This document shows, one piece after another, positions 49,967 through 60,673 of a stretch of 64,000 bases of DNA (within the stretch, counting starts at the first letter, position 1; each line of letters begins with the position of its first letter). The stretch comes from Neoalteromonas flava (GTDB taxonomy: Bacteria; Pseudomonadota; Gammaproteobacteria; Enterobacterales; Alteromonadaceae). Position numbers and translations under genes: made by a program. The stretch is taken from positions 372,001 to 436,000 of the forward strand of contig NZ_PEAX01000003.1 in assembly GCF_002807685.1 (NCBI RefSeq), given 5' to 3'. Below the pieces are notes generated by a model. The model was given only the letters and a program-made list of their open reading frames with translations. It was not told where the DNA came from and searched no databases.

Positions 49967-50664
49967 AATGTCGACTGTATGGGTTTGGCCTGTGCTGTTT
50001 TAAGCATAGCTAAAAATTGCTCACGTGGTATAGATTCAGCACCTAACGAGAGTAAATGCGGATTTTCAATTTGACAGTCAATAAAGCTTATACCGTGCGC
50101 TTTCAGGTGACTAACCAAAGCTGCAAGCGCCAGCTTGGAAGTGTTGGGTGCGAGGTGAAACATGGACTCTCCAGCAAAACTAGCGCCGATACCAACGCCG
50201 TATAAACCGCCGACTAATTTACCTGCATCCCAGACTTCGACGGAATGAGCATAGCCATTTTGATGCAGTCTGCGATAGGCTGCTTGCATATCCTGAGTGA
50301 TCCACGTGTGGTTACTGAGCTCGGCAGTATCTAACGAATGCATGCGCGGCACGCTTGCACAATGCTGGATGACTTCACCGAAGGCCTTATTTATGGTGAC
50401 TTGATAGCGCTGTTGGCGAATCAGTTTACGTAAACTCTTCGAGCAGTGAAAATCATCGCAGCTCAGAATAGCCCGTGGATCAGGCGACCACCATAAAATT
50501 GGCTCGCCGATGTTAAACCAAGGAAATATGCCCTTCCGGTAGGCTTGAACAAGGCGCTCCACGCTTAGGTCTCCACCAAACGCCAAAAGACCACTAGGCT
50601 CTTGCAGAGCAAGCTCGGTGGGAGGAAAGTGTAAGCTGTTGTCTAACTGATAAAGTTGGATCAT
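49939..50664 (-). CDS. aat: Leucyl/phenylalanyl-tRNA-protein transferase
   Basis: 241 residues. FPPTELALQEPSGLLAFGGD, YRKGIFPWFNIGEPILWWSPDPR and the SFAGESMF and FIDCQIENPHL motifs define Aat. Adds Leu or Phe to N-terminal Lys or Arg, feeding ClpS-ClpAP. Its start codon sits two bases after a 9-base stem that contains its ribosome site, which may limit translation. Downstream of trxB by 38 bases. Confidence 0.97.
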   Translation of the reverse strand: MIQLYQLDNSLHFPPTELALQEPSGLLAFGGDLSVERLVQAYRKGIFPWFNIGEPILWWSPDPRAILSCDDFHCSKSLRKLIRQQRYQVTINKAFGEVIQHCASVPRMHSLDTAELSNHTWITQDMQAAYRRLHQNGYAHSVEVWDAGKLVGGLYGVGIGASFAGESMFHLAPNTSKLALAALVSHLKAHGISFIDCQIENPHLLSLGAESIPREQFLAMLKTAQAKPIQSTLWQSQHINF

Positions 50665-50666
50665 AG

Positions 50667-50689
50667 TTAGGCCTCGGTTAGAGGCCTAA
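50667..50689 (-). promoter_or_regulatory. Hairpin covering the aat ribosome binding site
   Basis: On the transcribed strand TTAGGCCTC, loop TAACC, GAGGCCTAA, then CT and the ATG of aat. The only Shine-Dalgarno candidate, GAGG, opens the 3' arm. No T-run follows, so it is unlike a terminator and more like a translational control or processing element. Confidence 0.5.
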
Positions 50690-50702
50690 TAATAGCGCTG
50701 AA

Positions 50703-51695
<993 letters not shown>

Positions 51696-51957
51696 TTACA
51701 CAACCGGAAAATTTTACTGCTGTGTATTCTGGGGGTTAATTTTTAAGAATCAACTGTCTCCGCGTGCTTTGGAGGAATTTAATCACAATTTGTTTGTTGT
51801 TTTCGACTAGTTGCTGCGTGAATACGCTGATTCACATCACTCGTTGTACGTAAAGATCAACACTATCAGTGCTCATGCTTTTATAGAATAAATCGATATA
51901 CCTAATTGAGCCGTATTTGTTTATAGTTAAAGAATCAACTTAGAGGTAACGAGTCAA

Positions 51958-52404
51958 ATGTCGCTCTCAGTCGCTAACATGCTCAAAGATGGTCAGTCTT
52001 ACATGAAGACTTGGCCGATGGAGAAACCATTGTATGCTCTGTTTCCAGAGTGTCGTGTGGTTGCGCTGACACGTTTGTTGATAAAAGTAGCACCGCCATT
52101 AGCGGTCGTCAGTTGTGCAGTATTGATCCAACAATTGGGTACAGCGCATATTCCGCAAGCCGTGACCGTGGCTGCATTTTTCTTGAGCTTACCGCTGCAA
52201 GGACTGATGTGGTTGGGATTTCGCGCCAACCAGCAGCTACCTCCAGCACTCAAAGCTTGGTATATCGATATTCACAGCAAGATGACTGCGCACGGTTGTC
52301 GTTTAAAAGCACTGACCCCCAAGCCGCGTTATAAGGAATTGGCGGCAATGTTAAAAACCGCCTTCGATGAATTGGATCGGGTATTTACTAAGTCGTGGTT
52401 TTAA
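51958..52404 (+). CDS. yfbV: YfbV (DUF412/UPF0208) inner-membrane protein
   Basis: 148 residues. DGQSYMKTWPMEKPLY, FPECRVVALTRLLIK and FFLSLPLQGLMWLGFRA match YfbV, with two membrane helices (about 42-60 and 68-88). In Escherichia coli linked to insulation of the Ter macrodomain. Its 3' end overlaps the convergent sprT gene by 17 bases. Confidence 0.93.
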   Translation: MSLSVANMLKDGQSYMKTWPMEKPLYALFPECRVVALTRLLIKVAPPLAVVSCAVLIQQLGTAHIPQAVTVAAFFLSLPLQGLMWLGFRANQQLPPALKAWYIDIHSKMTAHGCRLKALTPKPRYKELAAMLKTAFDELDRVFTKSWF

Positions 52405-52879
52405 CGATTAATATCTGATTACAGCGCCGGCATTGGTACTGTTGCCCACGCAGGACTTTGTTGTGTCGCCGCAGGCTTAATCCAACATCTCCGCAGTCGC
52501 AACGATAGGTAACGCTGGTATCACGCAACAGGGACGATTGCATATTGTGAGTCACCGTAGGCGTGGCCCTAAAAACATCGCTCATCACCGTCTGCCATTC
52601 CTTCCCATGGGGCTTTACTTTACCAAAACACTGCCAAACGACGATGTGGGCAACTTCGTGTGGAATCACATGTTGACGATAATGGTCCAGATTTTCTGTC
52701 AGATAGATGGGGTTGAAGTTGATATGGTTTTTTTGCAGATGTGCACTACCACCGGTTTTACCTGCCCGCCGATAACCAATAGTAGGTACGCGCAATGGCT
52801 GGGCCAGAGCCGATTCAGCTTGTGCAATTAAGGCTTCAACCTGTTGTTGAATTTGGTGTTTTATTGATTCAGCTAGCAT
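52388..52879 (-). CDS. SprT family zinc metalloprotein
   Basis: 163 residues. HVIPHEVAHIVVW gives the zinc-binding HExxH motif, and the C-terminus has a zinc ribbon (YRCDCGD and YQCRRCNQ). Same fold as the SPRTN DNA-protein crosslink protease; the bacterial role is not settled. Follows sppA in the same direction. Confidence 0.94.
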   Translation of the reverse strand: MLAESIKHQIQQQVEALIAQAESALAQPLRVPTIGYRRAGKTGGSAHLQKNHINFNPIYLTENLDHYRQHVIPHEVAHIVVWQCFGKVKPHGKEWQTVMSDVFRATPTVTHNMQSSLLRDTSVTYRCDCGDVGLSLRRHNKVLRGQQYQCRRCNQILIVKTTT

Positions 52880-52887
52880 GCAAATAC

Positions 52888-52908
52888 AAAGGGCGCCAAG
52901 CGGCGCCC
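52888..52908 (-). terminator. Terminator after sppA
   Basis: GGGCGCC, loop GCTT, GGCGCCC followed by TTTG on the transcribed strand. The T-run is short, so some readthrough into sprT is possible. Confidence 0.65.
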
Positions 52909-52931
52909 AATGGTTGGGTATACGTTAATCG

Positions 52932-54797
52932 TTATTTGATTTCGCACGCGACACACATGGCGTATACACCGCGTGGGTCGTTAAGTCGCGCCACCGCATC
53001 AAATTCCATTACGACTTGTTTAAATAGTCCCATGGCGTAACTTTCAGAGGTTGCAATACCCGAACCAGCCATCCAAACGGCGGCTTGACCGAAAAACTCC
53101 TTCCAGAATTTTTCTTTAGGTGACAATGAACGTTCAACCTTACGCACCGCATAATCTTCTAAATTCGCCAGTTCAGCTGCGCTTTGTACCGCGTCATCTA
53201 GGTCGCCCAAACTATCAACTAAGCCTAACTCTAGAGCCGTTTCACCAATCCATACGCGGCCTTCAGCGATTTCTCGAACCCTATTTTCGTCAAGTTTGCG
53301 CTCGCTTGCGACTAAATTAATAAATTGGTCGTAAGAGTGTTCAATACTGTGTTGAATAATTTGTCCAACGCGTGGGTCAAGACCACGGGCAGGAGATATT
53401 CCAGCCAGTTCAGTTGTACCAACACCATCTGTATGCAAGCCCAAGTAATCCAACGTGTTTTCATAGGTTAAAAACATGCCGAAAACACCGATCGATCCAG
53501 TAATGGTGCTGGGTGAAGCGATAATCTTGTCTGCACTTGCTGAAATCCAATAGCCACCAGATGCGGCATAGGTACCCATTTTGGCAACAACTGGCTTACC
53601 GGCTTGCTTTAACAATTCAATCTCATTTCGAATAACTTCAGAGGCAAACGCACTGCCGCCTGGAGAATCAACATGGAGTACCACCGCTTTAATGCTGTCG
53701 TCTAAACGCGCTTTACGCAAAAGACGGGCAGTAGAGTCGCCACCGATGGTACCGGCTTTTTGATCGCCATTGAGTATGGTGCCTTTCGCTACGACAATAC
53801 CGACTTTATCTTTGTCTGTAGCCATTAAATCCAGTGGTAAATTAATAACACTCAGGTAATTTTCGTAATTAATCGCCTTGTAACCCAGTTTAGACGAGTC
53901 TTTGCCCACAATCTCCTGCAATTCTGTGCGTACTTGATTACGGTCCTTTAACTGATCGACCCATCCGTTAGTTAACGCATATTGAGCAAAATCACCTTCA
54001 ACCGCAGCCATTTTCTCTACCAATACATCAAGCTTTTCATCAAAGTTGCTGGTATCCATATTACGAGCCGCTGCAACATCGCGTTTATATTGTTGCCAAT
54101 ATACGTCTAACCATGCGGAATTGGCTTGTTTCGCTGCATCAGACATGTCGTTACGCAAGTAGGGTTCAACTGCAGACTTAAAAGTACCGACGCGGAAAAT
54201 ATGGGTTGTTAGTTTGAGTTTTTCTAAGGCTTCGGCAAAGTAGGTGCGATAGCGACCATAGCCTTCAAGAAGCATCCCACCCATCGGGTGCAGGTAGAGG
54301 TTGTCGGCGTGCGCTGCAATGTAATACTGGTCTTGGGAAAAGTAGTCACCGACGGCATAAACTGGCTTACCGGAAGTTTTAAAATCTTCAACCGCATTGG
54401 CAATGGTACGCAGTTTATCCAAACCGCCGCCGAACAATCCGTGAAGATCTAACACGAGTGCTTTAATCCGATTATCAGCCTTGGCGTTTTCCAACACCAT
54501 TACCACATCTGACACCAAAACCTCAGGGTTTTCTTCTTCTTGCTCGAAGGCTTCGTTGATAAAAGACTCAAACGGGTCCACAGCGGTTTTCTCAACCACT
54601 AAAGTTCCATAAAGGTTGAGCACAAGGGCACTGTCTTGCGGTACTGTAACCTTATTGTCGTCACCACTGCTGATGATGATAAAGAATCCTACAATGAGGA
54701 AAATGAAGATTGCATTGAAGACTAGTTTGCGGCTGAAATTCAGCGCATTCCAAAGCCCAACAAATAAAGATTTCGTCCAATTACCATTGCTTGCCAT
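52932..54797 (-). CDS. sppA: Signal peptide peptidase SppA, long form
   Basis: 621 residues, the 67 kDa type with tandem domains. One membrane helix (about 23-46), catalytic Lys in FRVGTFKSAVEPYLR, and the Ser nucleophile in KMGTYAASGGYWISASADK; HVDSPGGSAFASEVI is the flanking loop. Degrades cleaved signal peptides at the inner membrane. Confidence 0.96.
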   Translation of the reverse strand: MASNGNWTKSLFVGLWNALNFSRKLVFNAIFIFLIVGFFIIISSGDDNKVTVPQDSALVLNLYGTLVVEKTAVDPFESFINEAFEQEEENPEVLVSDVVMVLENAKADNRIKALVLDLHGLFGGGLDKLRTIANAVEDFKTSGKPVYAVGDYFSQDQYYIAAHADNLYLHPMGGMLLEGYGRYRTYFAEALEKLKLTTHIFRVGTFKSAVEPYLRNDMSDAAKQANSAWLDVYWQQYKRDVAAARNMDTSNFDEKLDVLVEKMAAVEGDFAQYALTNGWVDQLKDRNQVRTELQEIVGKDSSKLGYKAINYENYLSVINLPLDLMATDKDKVGIVVAKGTILNGDQKAGTIGGDSTARLLRKARLDDSIKAVVLHVDSPGGSAFASEVIRNEIELLKQAGKPVVAKMGTYAASGGYWISASADKIIASPSTITGSIGVFGMFLTYENTLDYLGLHTDGVGTTELAGISPARGLDPRVGQIIQHSIEHSYDQFINLVASERKLDENRVREIAEGRVWIGETALELGLVDSLGDLDDAVQSAAELANLEDYAVRKVERSLSPKEKFWKEFFGQAAVWMAGSGIATSESYAMGLFKQVVMEFDAVARLNDPRGVYAMCVACEIK

Positions 54798-54896
54798 GCA
54801 AGTACTACCTCTGATCTTTAACTGTCTATATGTTAATCAATCCAGAAAGGATCGAGAAATTTAAAATGTAATTATTTATGACAGTTCTGTTGCTGT

Positions 54897-55070
54897 TTAA
54901 CTTTCACCCAACCATTTTTGTATGAGTTGAGCCATCGCTTTATGGTCATCCGCGCTCAGTGCCATTAAGGTACGTGCTTTTTTGGGTGTTGCTTTAACTT
55001 TATGCGCTTGCCTAACGTGCAAGCGGGAAAATACCGATGCTGGTTGAGTTTGCTCGCGATTATTTTTCAT
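54897..55070 (-). CDS. Small conserved-looking basic protein, 57 residues
   Basis: A complete frame from ATG 55070: MKNNREQTQPASVFSRLHVR, then KVKATPKKARTLMALSADD and a final helix ending IQKWLGES. The composition (basic start, amphipathic end) is protein-like and it fills an otherwise empty 290-base space upstream of sppA. The ribosome site is weak. I think it is a real small gene but do not know its function. Confidence 0.55.
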   Translation of the reverse strand: MKNNREQTQPASVFSRLHVRQAHKVKATPKKARTLMALSADDHKAMAQLIQKWLGES

Positions 55071-55136
55071 TATCATTGAAATTTAAAGATGACTTGCACG
55101 CTCTATTTATTTAACCCATATGAACGGAGTAGAGAC

Positions 55137-55754
55137 GTGATTGCCTCAGTAAGCCAAAACTATCATACATTGATTAATGCAAGCCAGCGATTTGAAGGGA
55201 TCGCACCACTATTACTGCGCTTGTACTTAGCGCCGATTATGCTGCAAGCAGGTTGGAACAAAGTGGTTGGCTTTGAAGATGTAGTGCTGTGGTTTGGCAA
55301 CAGTGAATGGGGGCTTGGCATGCCCTTTCCAACACTTATGGCTAGCCTGGCTGCTGGAACAGAATTGCTTGGTGGCGTGTTGTTGCTGCTCGGTTTAGCC
55401 ACTCGACTAATTGCACTGCCGTTGATGTTTACCATGTTAGTTGCGGCTTTCAGCGTGCATTGGGAGAATGGCTGGCTAGCCATCGCTGATAGCAGTAGTT
55501 GGTTAGCAGACGGAACCATTTTAAGCAATCCAAGTGTGATGGAGGCGGCGGATAAGATCGCAGCTGCGAAGTCACTGCTACAAACCCACGGGAATTATGA
55601 CTGGCTTACCAGTAGCGGGAATTTCGTTATATTGAACAATGGGATCGAATTTGCGGCGACTTATTTTATCATGCTAGTTGCTCTATTTTTCCTTGGCGGT
55701 GGGCGTTACGTTTCGGTTGATTATTGGTTACACAAACGAGAAGTTGTTAAGTAA
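55137..55754 (+). CDS. DoxX family membrane protein
   Basis: About 205 residues from GTG 55137, which has GGAG seven bases before; an in-frame ATG at 55089 would add 16 residues. Four membrane helices; APLLLRLYLAPIMLQAGWNK, ELLGGVLLLLGLATRLIALPL and MLVAAF are DoxX features, with a longer than usual loop between helices 3 and 4. Role unknown, probably redox or quinone related. The YdjA gene follows 68 bases later. Confidence 0.88.
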   Translation: MIASVSQNYHTLINASQRFEGIAPLLLRLYLAPIMLQAGWNKVVGFEDVVLWFGNSEWGLGMPFPTLMASLAAGTELLGGVLLLLGLATRLIALPLMFTMLVAAFSVHWENGWLAIADSSSWLADGTILSNPSVMEAADKIAAAKSLLQTHGNYDWLTSSGNFVILNNGIEFAATYFIMLVALFFLGGGRYVSVDYWLHKREVVK

Positions 55755-55822
55755 AAATAATCGATAGCACTAGATTCCTATGATAGTGTGTTGGTCTTTA
55801 TAATCGAATGATGTTCCGAGAA

Positions 55823-56377
55823 ATGAATGCCATTAAATTATTAACCCAACGACAATCTCTGCCCCGGTTACAAGCGCCTGCACCTGCGGGCGAAGCCCTT
55901 GAAATCATTAAAAAAGCGGCTCTTCGCGCGCCAGATCATGGGTGTTTAACGCCGTGGCAGTTTATTATCTTTACTGGTGAAGGCTTAAAACAGTTAGGTG
56001 AAATCTTTGAAGCCTCGGCAATCCATCGCGGAGAAGATAGTAAAGCCATCGAACGAGCGCCGCAGCTACCGGTACGAGCCCCCATGGTGATTGTCGCAGC
56101 AACACGCTATACCGAACATCCAAAGGTTCCCTTCATTGAACAAGTGCAATCTGCTGGATGCGCCGTACATGCGATGCAAATGGCAGCTGTAGCGCAAGGG
56201 TATGCCGGTATTTGGAGAACTGGGAGCTACGCTCAATGCAGTTACGTAAAAGAAGCGTTGTCTATCAGTAACGATGATGAAATCGTAGGATTTTTATATT
56301 TGGGAACACCGGCATGTGAGCCGAAAGGCCCACCAAGTCGAGACGCGAATAATTACTTTACCGAATGGCAAGGTTGA
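55823..56377 (+). CDS. ydjA: Nitroreductase family protein, YdjA-like
   Basis: 184 residues from ATG 55823, giving MNAIKLLTQRQSLPRL, which aligns with the start of YdjA; an ATG five codons upstream is possible. KKAALRAPDHGCLTPWQFII, QSAGCAVHAMQMAAVAQGYAG and GFLYLGTP are shared with Escherichia coli YdjA, a small FMN enzyme with a distinctive active site. Physiological substrate unknown. Confidence 0.92.
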   Translation: MNAIKLLTQRQSLPRLQAPAPAGEALEIIKKAALRAPDHGCLTPWQFIIFTGEGLKQLGEIFEASAIHRGEDSKAIERAPQLPVRAPMVIVAATRYTEHPKVPFIEQVQSAGCAVHAMQMAAVAQGYAGIWRTGSYAQCSYVKEALSISNDDEIVGFLYLGTPACEPKGPPSRDANNYFTEWQG

Positions 56378-56460
56378 GCAGAATTAACGCGCGGTGAGCA
56401 AAATTAAGCAGGAGAGGTATCGACTATCTGAGTTCGAGCTTCCGGTTAACGCAAAAGAGA

Positions 56461-56480
56461 AGGGCGCTTATTAGCGCCCT
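56461..56480. terminator. Terminator between ydjA and pykA
   Basis: AGGGCGC, TTATTA, GCGCCCT followed by TTCT on the plus strand and by TTCTCTTTT on the minus strand; it can serve both convergent genes. Confidence 0.75.
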
Positions 56481-56485
56481 TTCTA

Positions 56486-57922
56486 TTAGTTAACTGTGAC
56501 GATCTTACACGCGTTGGTCGCGCCAACCGTTTCCATTTCATCACCGTAAGTCATAATAAACTGATCACCAGACTTCACTAGGCCGTGCTGCTTCAAAACA
56601 TCAATAACATCTTGTTTTAATTGCCCGGGTTCACTCTTACGCGAATCAAAGTAAACGGGTTTTACGCCGCGGTACAAAGCCATAGTATTGAGTGATGCTT
56701 CGTGTCGAGATAGCGCAATAATAGGTAATGAAGTTGTAATACGTGACATTAACTTTGGCGTATTACCACTTTCAGTTAGACCTACAATGGCTTTAATATT
56801 AGCTAAGTGGTTCGCGGCGTAGACAGCAGACATTGCAACGGTCTCGCTCACCGAGGTGAAAAATTCGTCTAGGCGGTGTTTGGATATTTTAACGCTGGGA
56901 TGGGTCTCAGCACCTTCACATACGCGCGCCATTGCTTTGACCGTTTCAACCGGGTAATTGCCGGCAGCAGTTTCTGCTGAAAGCATAACTGCGTCGGTGC
57001 CATCTAGAACAGCATTCGCCACATCCATCACTTCGGCTCGCGTCGGCATAGGGCTATCGATCATAGACTCCATCATCTGAGTCGCAGTTATCACCACCTT
57101 ATTCAATTGGCGTGAACGTGCGATTAATTTTTTCTGCACGCCTACTAACTCAGCATCACCAATTTCAACGCCAAGGTCACCGCGAGCAACCATCACTGCG
57201 TCTGATGCTGAAATAATGTCATCAATCGCAGAATCAGACTCTACTGTTTCAGCACGTTCAACTTTGGCACATATTTTAGCGTCGCTGCCGGCTTGTCGCG
57301 CTAGCTCACGGGCGTAATTCAGATCTGCACTGCTGCGCGGGAAGGAAACTGCTAAGTAATCAACACCAATTTTCGCCGCGGTTACGATATCCCGTTTGTC
57401 TTTTTCCGTTAACGCTTCAGCAGATAGGCCGCCGCCTTGGCGATTAATTCCTTTATTATTAGATAGCTTGCCACCAACCGTAACTTTGGTATGAATTTTT
57501 TGTCCGTCCACATGATCAACTTCAAGTTGGATCCGACCATCATCCAATAACAGAATGTCACCCGGACCTACATCTCCAGGCAACGCCTTGTAATCAATAC
57601 CAACAGTATTGACATCACCAGCGTCGGTATCGAGTTCAGCATCGAGAATGAAGTGGTGACCCACCGGTAATTTAACGGAGCCCTCTTTAAAGCGAGAAAC
57701 GCGTATTTTAGGCCCTTGCAAATCGCCAAGAATGGCCACGTATTTGCCCAGATTCTTGGCTGCTTGGCGAACCTTTTTGGCCCGCTCAATGTGGTCATCG
57801 GCATTACCGTGACTGAAGTTCATGCGCACGACATTTGCGCCTGCGCTGATGATGGCTTCTATGGTTTCCAAGGTATCTGTCGCTGGGCCAAGGGTCGCTA
57901 AAATTTTTGTTCTTCGAGTCAT
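56486..57922 (-). CDS. pykA: Pyruvate kinase (PykA type)
   Basis: 478 residues from [16 protein letters not shown]; the frame goes 15 codons further but family N-termini support this start. [10 protein letters not shown], the Lys and Asp of the active site in [10 protein letters not shown] and [12 protein letters not shown], and TATQMMESM are standard. Converts PEP and ADP to pyruvate and ATP. More like the AMP-activated PykA than PykF. A near-perfect HexR site lies 48 bases before the start. Confidence 0.96.
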   Translation of the reverse strand: MTRRTKILATLGPATDTLETIEAIISAGANVVRMNFSHGNADDHIERAKKVRQAAKNLGKYVAILGDLQGPKIRVSRFKEGSVKLPVGHHFILDAELDTDAGDVNTVGIDYKALPGDVGPGDILLLDDGRIQLEVDHVDGQKIHTKVTVGGKLSNNKGINRQGGGLSAEALTEKDKRDIVTAAKIGVDYLAVSFPRSSADLNYARELARQAGSDAKICAKVERAETVESDSAIDDIISASDAVMVARGDLGVEIGDAELVGVQKKLIARSRQLNKVVITATQMMESMIDSPMPTRAEVMDVANAVLDGTDAVMLSAETAAGNYPVETVKAMARVCEGAETHPSVKISKHRLDEFFTSVSETVAMSAVYAANHLANIKAIVGLTESGNTPKLMSRITTSLPIIALSRHEASLNTMALYRGVKPVYFDSRKSEPGQLKQDVIDVLKQHGLVKSGDQFIMTYGDEMETVGATNACKIVTVN

Positions 57923-57969
57923 AATTTGTGCCGTTTTGCGCCTTTTAATAATGAAATGGAATTTCATTA

Positions 57970-57984
57970 CGTAATTTAATTACA
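57970..57984. promoter_or_regulatory. HexR-like operator before pykA
   Basis: CGTAATTTAATTACA, 14 of 15 positions of TGTAATTWAATTACA. Placed between pykA and hexR, close to the pykA start, where binding would repress. Confidence 0.7.
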
Positions 57985-58059
57985 TTAATGGTAGTTCAGC
58001 GTACCCAGTTAGTGCAAATGAAAGTTACCGTTCAAATGGTACGACCAATGATGCAAATG

Positions 58060-58908
58060 CTAATCTCGCTTATCAAACCGCGAACCCCTTAGGGTATCTT
58101 TTACCCGTTTGAGATTTTCGCGAAACTTGTTACCACGGCGAAGCGTAAAGCCGGTTGCAAGAATATCGATAAGGGTCAACTGAGCTATGCGCGAAGCCAT
58201 CGGCATGTACATATCGGTATCTTCCGGTACTTCTAGAGATAGCACATAGTTACACTCTTTCGCCAATGGACTATCAGCTGAGGTGATACCTACAACTGTT
58301 GCGTCATTACTGCGCGCAATTCCTGCAATCTCGACCAAGCTTTTAGTTCTACCTGTGTGTGATATTAGCACCACAACGTCGTCTTCACCGCAATTCATAC
58401 AGCTCATTCGTTGCATCACTACATCTTCGAAATACACCACAGGGACATTAAAGCGAAAGAACTTATTAAGAGCATCATGGGCCACTGAAGCTGAAGCTCC
58501 GAGGCCGAAAAATGAAATCTTTTGCGCTTGTGTGAGCAAATCAACGACGCGATTAATTGTGGCGATATCGACACTTTGACGCGCAACTTCTAGCGACGCC
58601 ATGGTCGATTCAAAAATTTTGTTGGTGTATTCGGCCGGTCCATCATTTTCGTCAACGTGGCGATTAACGTAGGGCGTACCATTCGCTAAGCTTTGTGCTA
58701 GATGCAATTTAAAATCAGGGAACCCTTTAGTATCTAAGCGTCGACAAAAACGATTCACGGTGGGTTCACTAACGTCCGACATTTTAGCTAGAGTGGCAAT
58801 ACTGCTATGAATTGCGGCCTGTGGGTTCGCCAGTATTATTTCGGCGACTTTGCGCTCAGACTTACTGAATGCAGCTTTGTGTTCGGTGATTTTTTCAAGA
58901 ATGTTCAT
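58060..58908 (-). CDS. hexR: HexR, RpiR-type transcription regulator of central carbon metabolism
   Basis: 282 residues from MNILEKITEHKAAFS (ATG 58908); the longer frame is not used in the family. N-terminal helix-turn-helix (IATLAKMSDVSEPTVNRFCR), C-terminal SIS domain (ISFFGLGASASVAHDALNKF; LISHTGRTKSLVEIA) that senses the Entner-Doudoroff intermediate 2-keto-3-deoxy-6-phosphogluconate. Divergent from zwf and downstream of a pykA operator. Expected to repress zwf-pgl-edd-glk and pykA and to activate ppsA. Confidence 0.96.
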   Translation of the reverse strand: MNILEKITEHKAAFSKSERKVAEIILANPQAAIHSSIATLAKMSDVSEPTVNRFCRRLDTKGFPDFKLHLAQSLANGTPYVNRHVDENDGPAEYTNKIFESTMASLEVARQSVDIATINRVVDLLTQAQKISFFGLGASASVAHDALNKFFRFNVPVVYFEDVVMQRMSCMNCGEDDVVVLISHTGRTKSLVEIAGIARSNDATVVGITSADSPLAKECNYVLSLEVPEDTDMYMPMASRIAQLTLIDILATGFTLRRGNKFRENLKRVKDTLRGSRFDKRD

Positions 58909-58990
58909 AGCGATGCTGTGGCTGATTACTATACTATTGTTATATGAGTGCCAATATACTACGACAAATTGGTAAAATGACATCAAAAGC

Positions 58991-59089
58991 TGTAATTTTT
59001 TGACAAAAAATCGTCAGTTGTCACCCGATTAGTCCCTAAATTTGGGTTTTAATTGAAAACGACAGTGGGATAAAGTTGTAAAATTACAA
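58991..59089. promoter_or_regulatory. Candidate HexR sites in the hexR-zwf intergenic region
   Basis: Two candidates: TGTAATTTTTTGACA (58991-59005), 12 of 15 positions of the HexR consensus, and GTTGTAAAATTACAAC (59076-59091), which has the right half-sites TGTAA/TTACA but only two bases between them instead of five. AAGGT before the ATG at 59171 is the zwf ribosome site. Confidence 0.5.
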
Positions 59090-59170
59090 CATTTAGTGTT
59101 TACTCTGACATATGTTTGCGGCCCCGCGATAGTCGGTGCTGCTTCACACTCCTTAATTAAGGTAAGACTC

Positions 59171-60664
59171 ATGGTATTCGAAAGTACAACAGAACCCTGT
59201 GATTTTGTCCTATTTGGCACCCTCGGTGACCTCGCCCGGCGTAAGCTACTTCCTTCATTATATCAACTTGAAAAGGTTGAACTTATCCACCCAAATTCAA
59301 CCATTGTTGGCGTTGCCCGACAGGATATTTCAGTTGAGGAATATAAGGCGCAAGTTAAGCAGAACATAGAGAAATTCTCTGGCGATAAGCTCTGTGAGGA
59401 AACTTGGGGTCGACTAGAAGCGCGTTTGGATTACGTGAAGGTCGATATGAAAGACAGCAAAAGCTACAAAGCGTTTTGCGAGCATGTTGACCCTGAACGT
59501 ACCATGGTTTGCTACCTTGCTACGCCACCGTCAATTTATGGTGATATTTGTCGTGGGTTAAACGAAGCGGGCGTGATTGATAGCAGCGTGCGGGTTGTGC
59601 TAGAAAAGCCAATCGGCCATGACCTTGCATCATCCTGTGTTATCAATGAACAGGTGGCTGAATACTTCAGCGAAAATCAAATCTACCGTATCGACCACTA
59701 TCTAGGTAAGGAAACGGTATTAAATCTGATCGCCCTACGTTTTGCGAATTCGATTTTCGCAACGAACTGGGATCATAACTGTATTGACCATGTACAGATC
59801 AGTGTAGCCGAGTCGGTAGGAATTGAAGGTCGGTGGGGTTATTTTGATGAAGCTGGTCAAATGCGTGACATGGTGCAAAATCACCTGTTACAAGTGCTAA
59901 GTTTGATTGCTATGGAGCCACCAACGACCCTTGATGCAGACAGTATTCGAGATGAAAAACTCAAGGTATTAAAAGCGTTGCGACCAATTAACGCGACCAA
60001 TTACCAACAATCAACGGTGCGTGGTCAGTATATTAATGGTTTCGTTAAGGGGCAGGAAGTACCTGGTTATTTAGACGAGCCAGATGCAAATACTGAGAGT
60101 TTGACTGAGACTTTTGTTGCGCTGAAAGTAGAAATTGATAACTGGCGCTGGGCTGGCGTGCCATTTTACTTACGCACAGGCAAGCGCATGCCGACTAAAG
60201 TGAGTGAGATTGTTATTTACTTCAAGCGCCAACCACATAACCTGTTTGGCGATAGTTTCGCTAACTTACCACCGAATAAACTCGTGATCCGATTACAGCC
60301 GGATGAAGGGGTTGAAATTACGGTTATGAATAAAGTTCCAGGCCTAGCCAGTAACGGGTCAATGGACTTACAGAAATCAAAACTAAATCTGAGTTTCTCT
60401 GAAGCCTTTGCAGATGATCGCATTGCCGATGCCTATGAAAAATTACTGCTCGAAGTCATGCGTGGTAACCAAGCTTTATTCGTACGACGCGATGAGATTG
60501 AACAAGCCTGGAAGTGGGTGGATTCGATCTTAGATGCCTGGAAGGGGAGCAACGAACCACCAGAGCCATACCAAGCAGGAACATGGGGGCCAGTTGCCTC
60601 GATTGGCCTCTTAGCTCGTGAAAACCGTGCGTGGTATGAAAGTCGTACAACGAAAAAGAAATAG
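59171..60664 (+). CDS. zwf: Glucose-6-phosphate 1-dehydrogenase
   Basis: 497 residues from ATG 59171 (MVFESTTEPCDFVLF), with AAGGT upstream; the frame extends 25 codons further without a start signal. NADP fold FGTLGDLARRKLLPSLY, and the substrate site RIDHYLGKETVLNL. First enzyme of the oxidative branch feeding the Entner-Doudoroff pathway. Nine bases before pgl. Confidence 0.97.
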   Translation: MVFESTTEPCDFVLFGTLGDLARRKLLPSLYQLEKVELIHPNSTIVGVARQDISVEEYKAQVKQNIEKFSGDKLCEETWGRLEARLDYVKVDMKDSKSYKAFCEHVDPERTMVCYLATPPSIYGDICRGLNEAGVIDSSVRVVLEKPIGHDLASSCVINEQVAEYFSENQIYRIDHYLGKETVLNLIALRFANSIFATNWDHNCIDHVQISVAESVGIEGRWGYFDEAGQMRDMVQNHLLQVLSLIAMEPPTTLDADSIRDEKLKVLKALRPINATNYQQSTVRGQYINGFVKGQEVPGYLDEPDANTESLTETFVALKVEIDNWRWAGVPFYLRTGKRMPTKVSEIVIYFKRQPHNLFGDSFANLPPNKLVIRLQPDEGVEITVMNKVPGLASNGSMDLQKSKLNLSFSEAFADDRIADAYEKLLLEVMRGNQALFVRRDEIEQAWKWVDSILDAWKGSNEPPEPYQAGTWGPVASIGLLARENRAWYESRTTKKK

Positions 60665-60673
60665 GACGACGTT

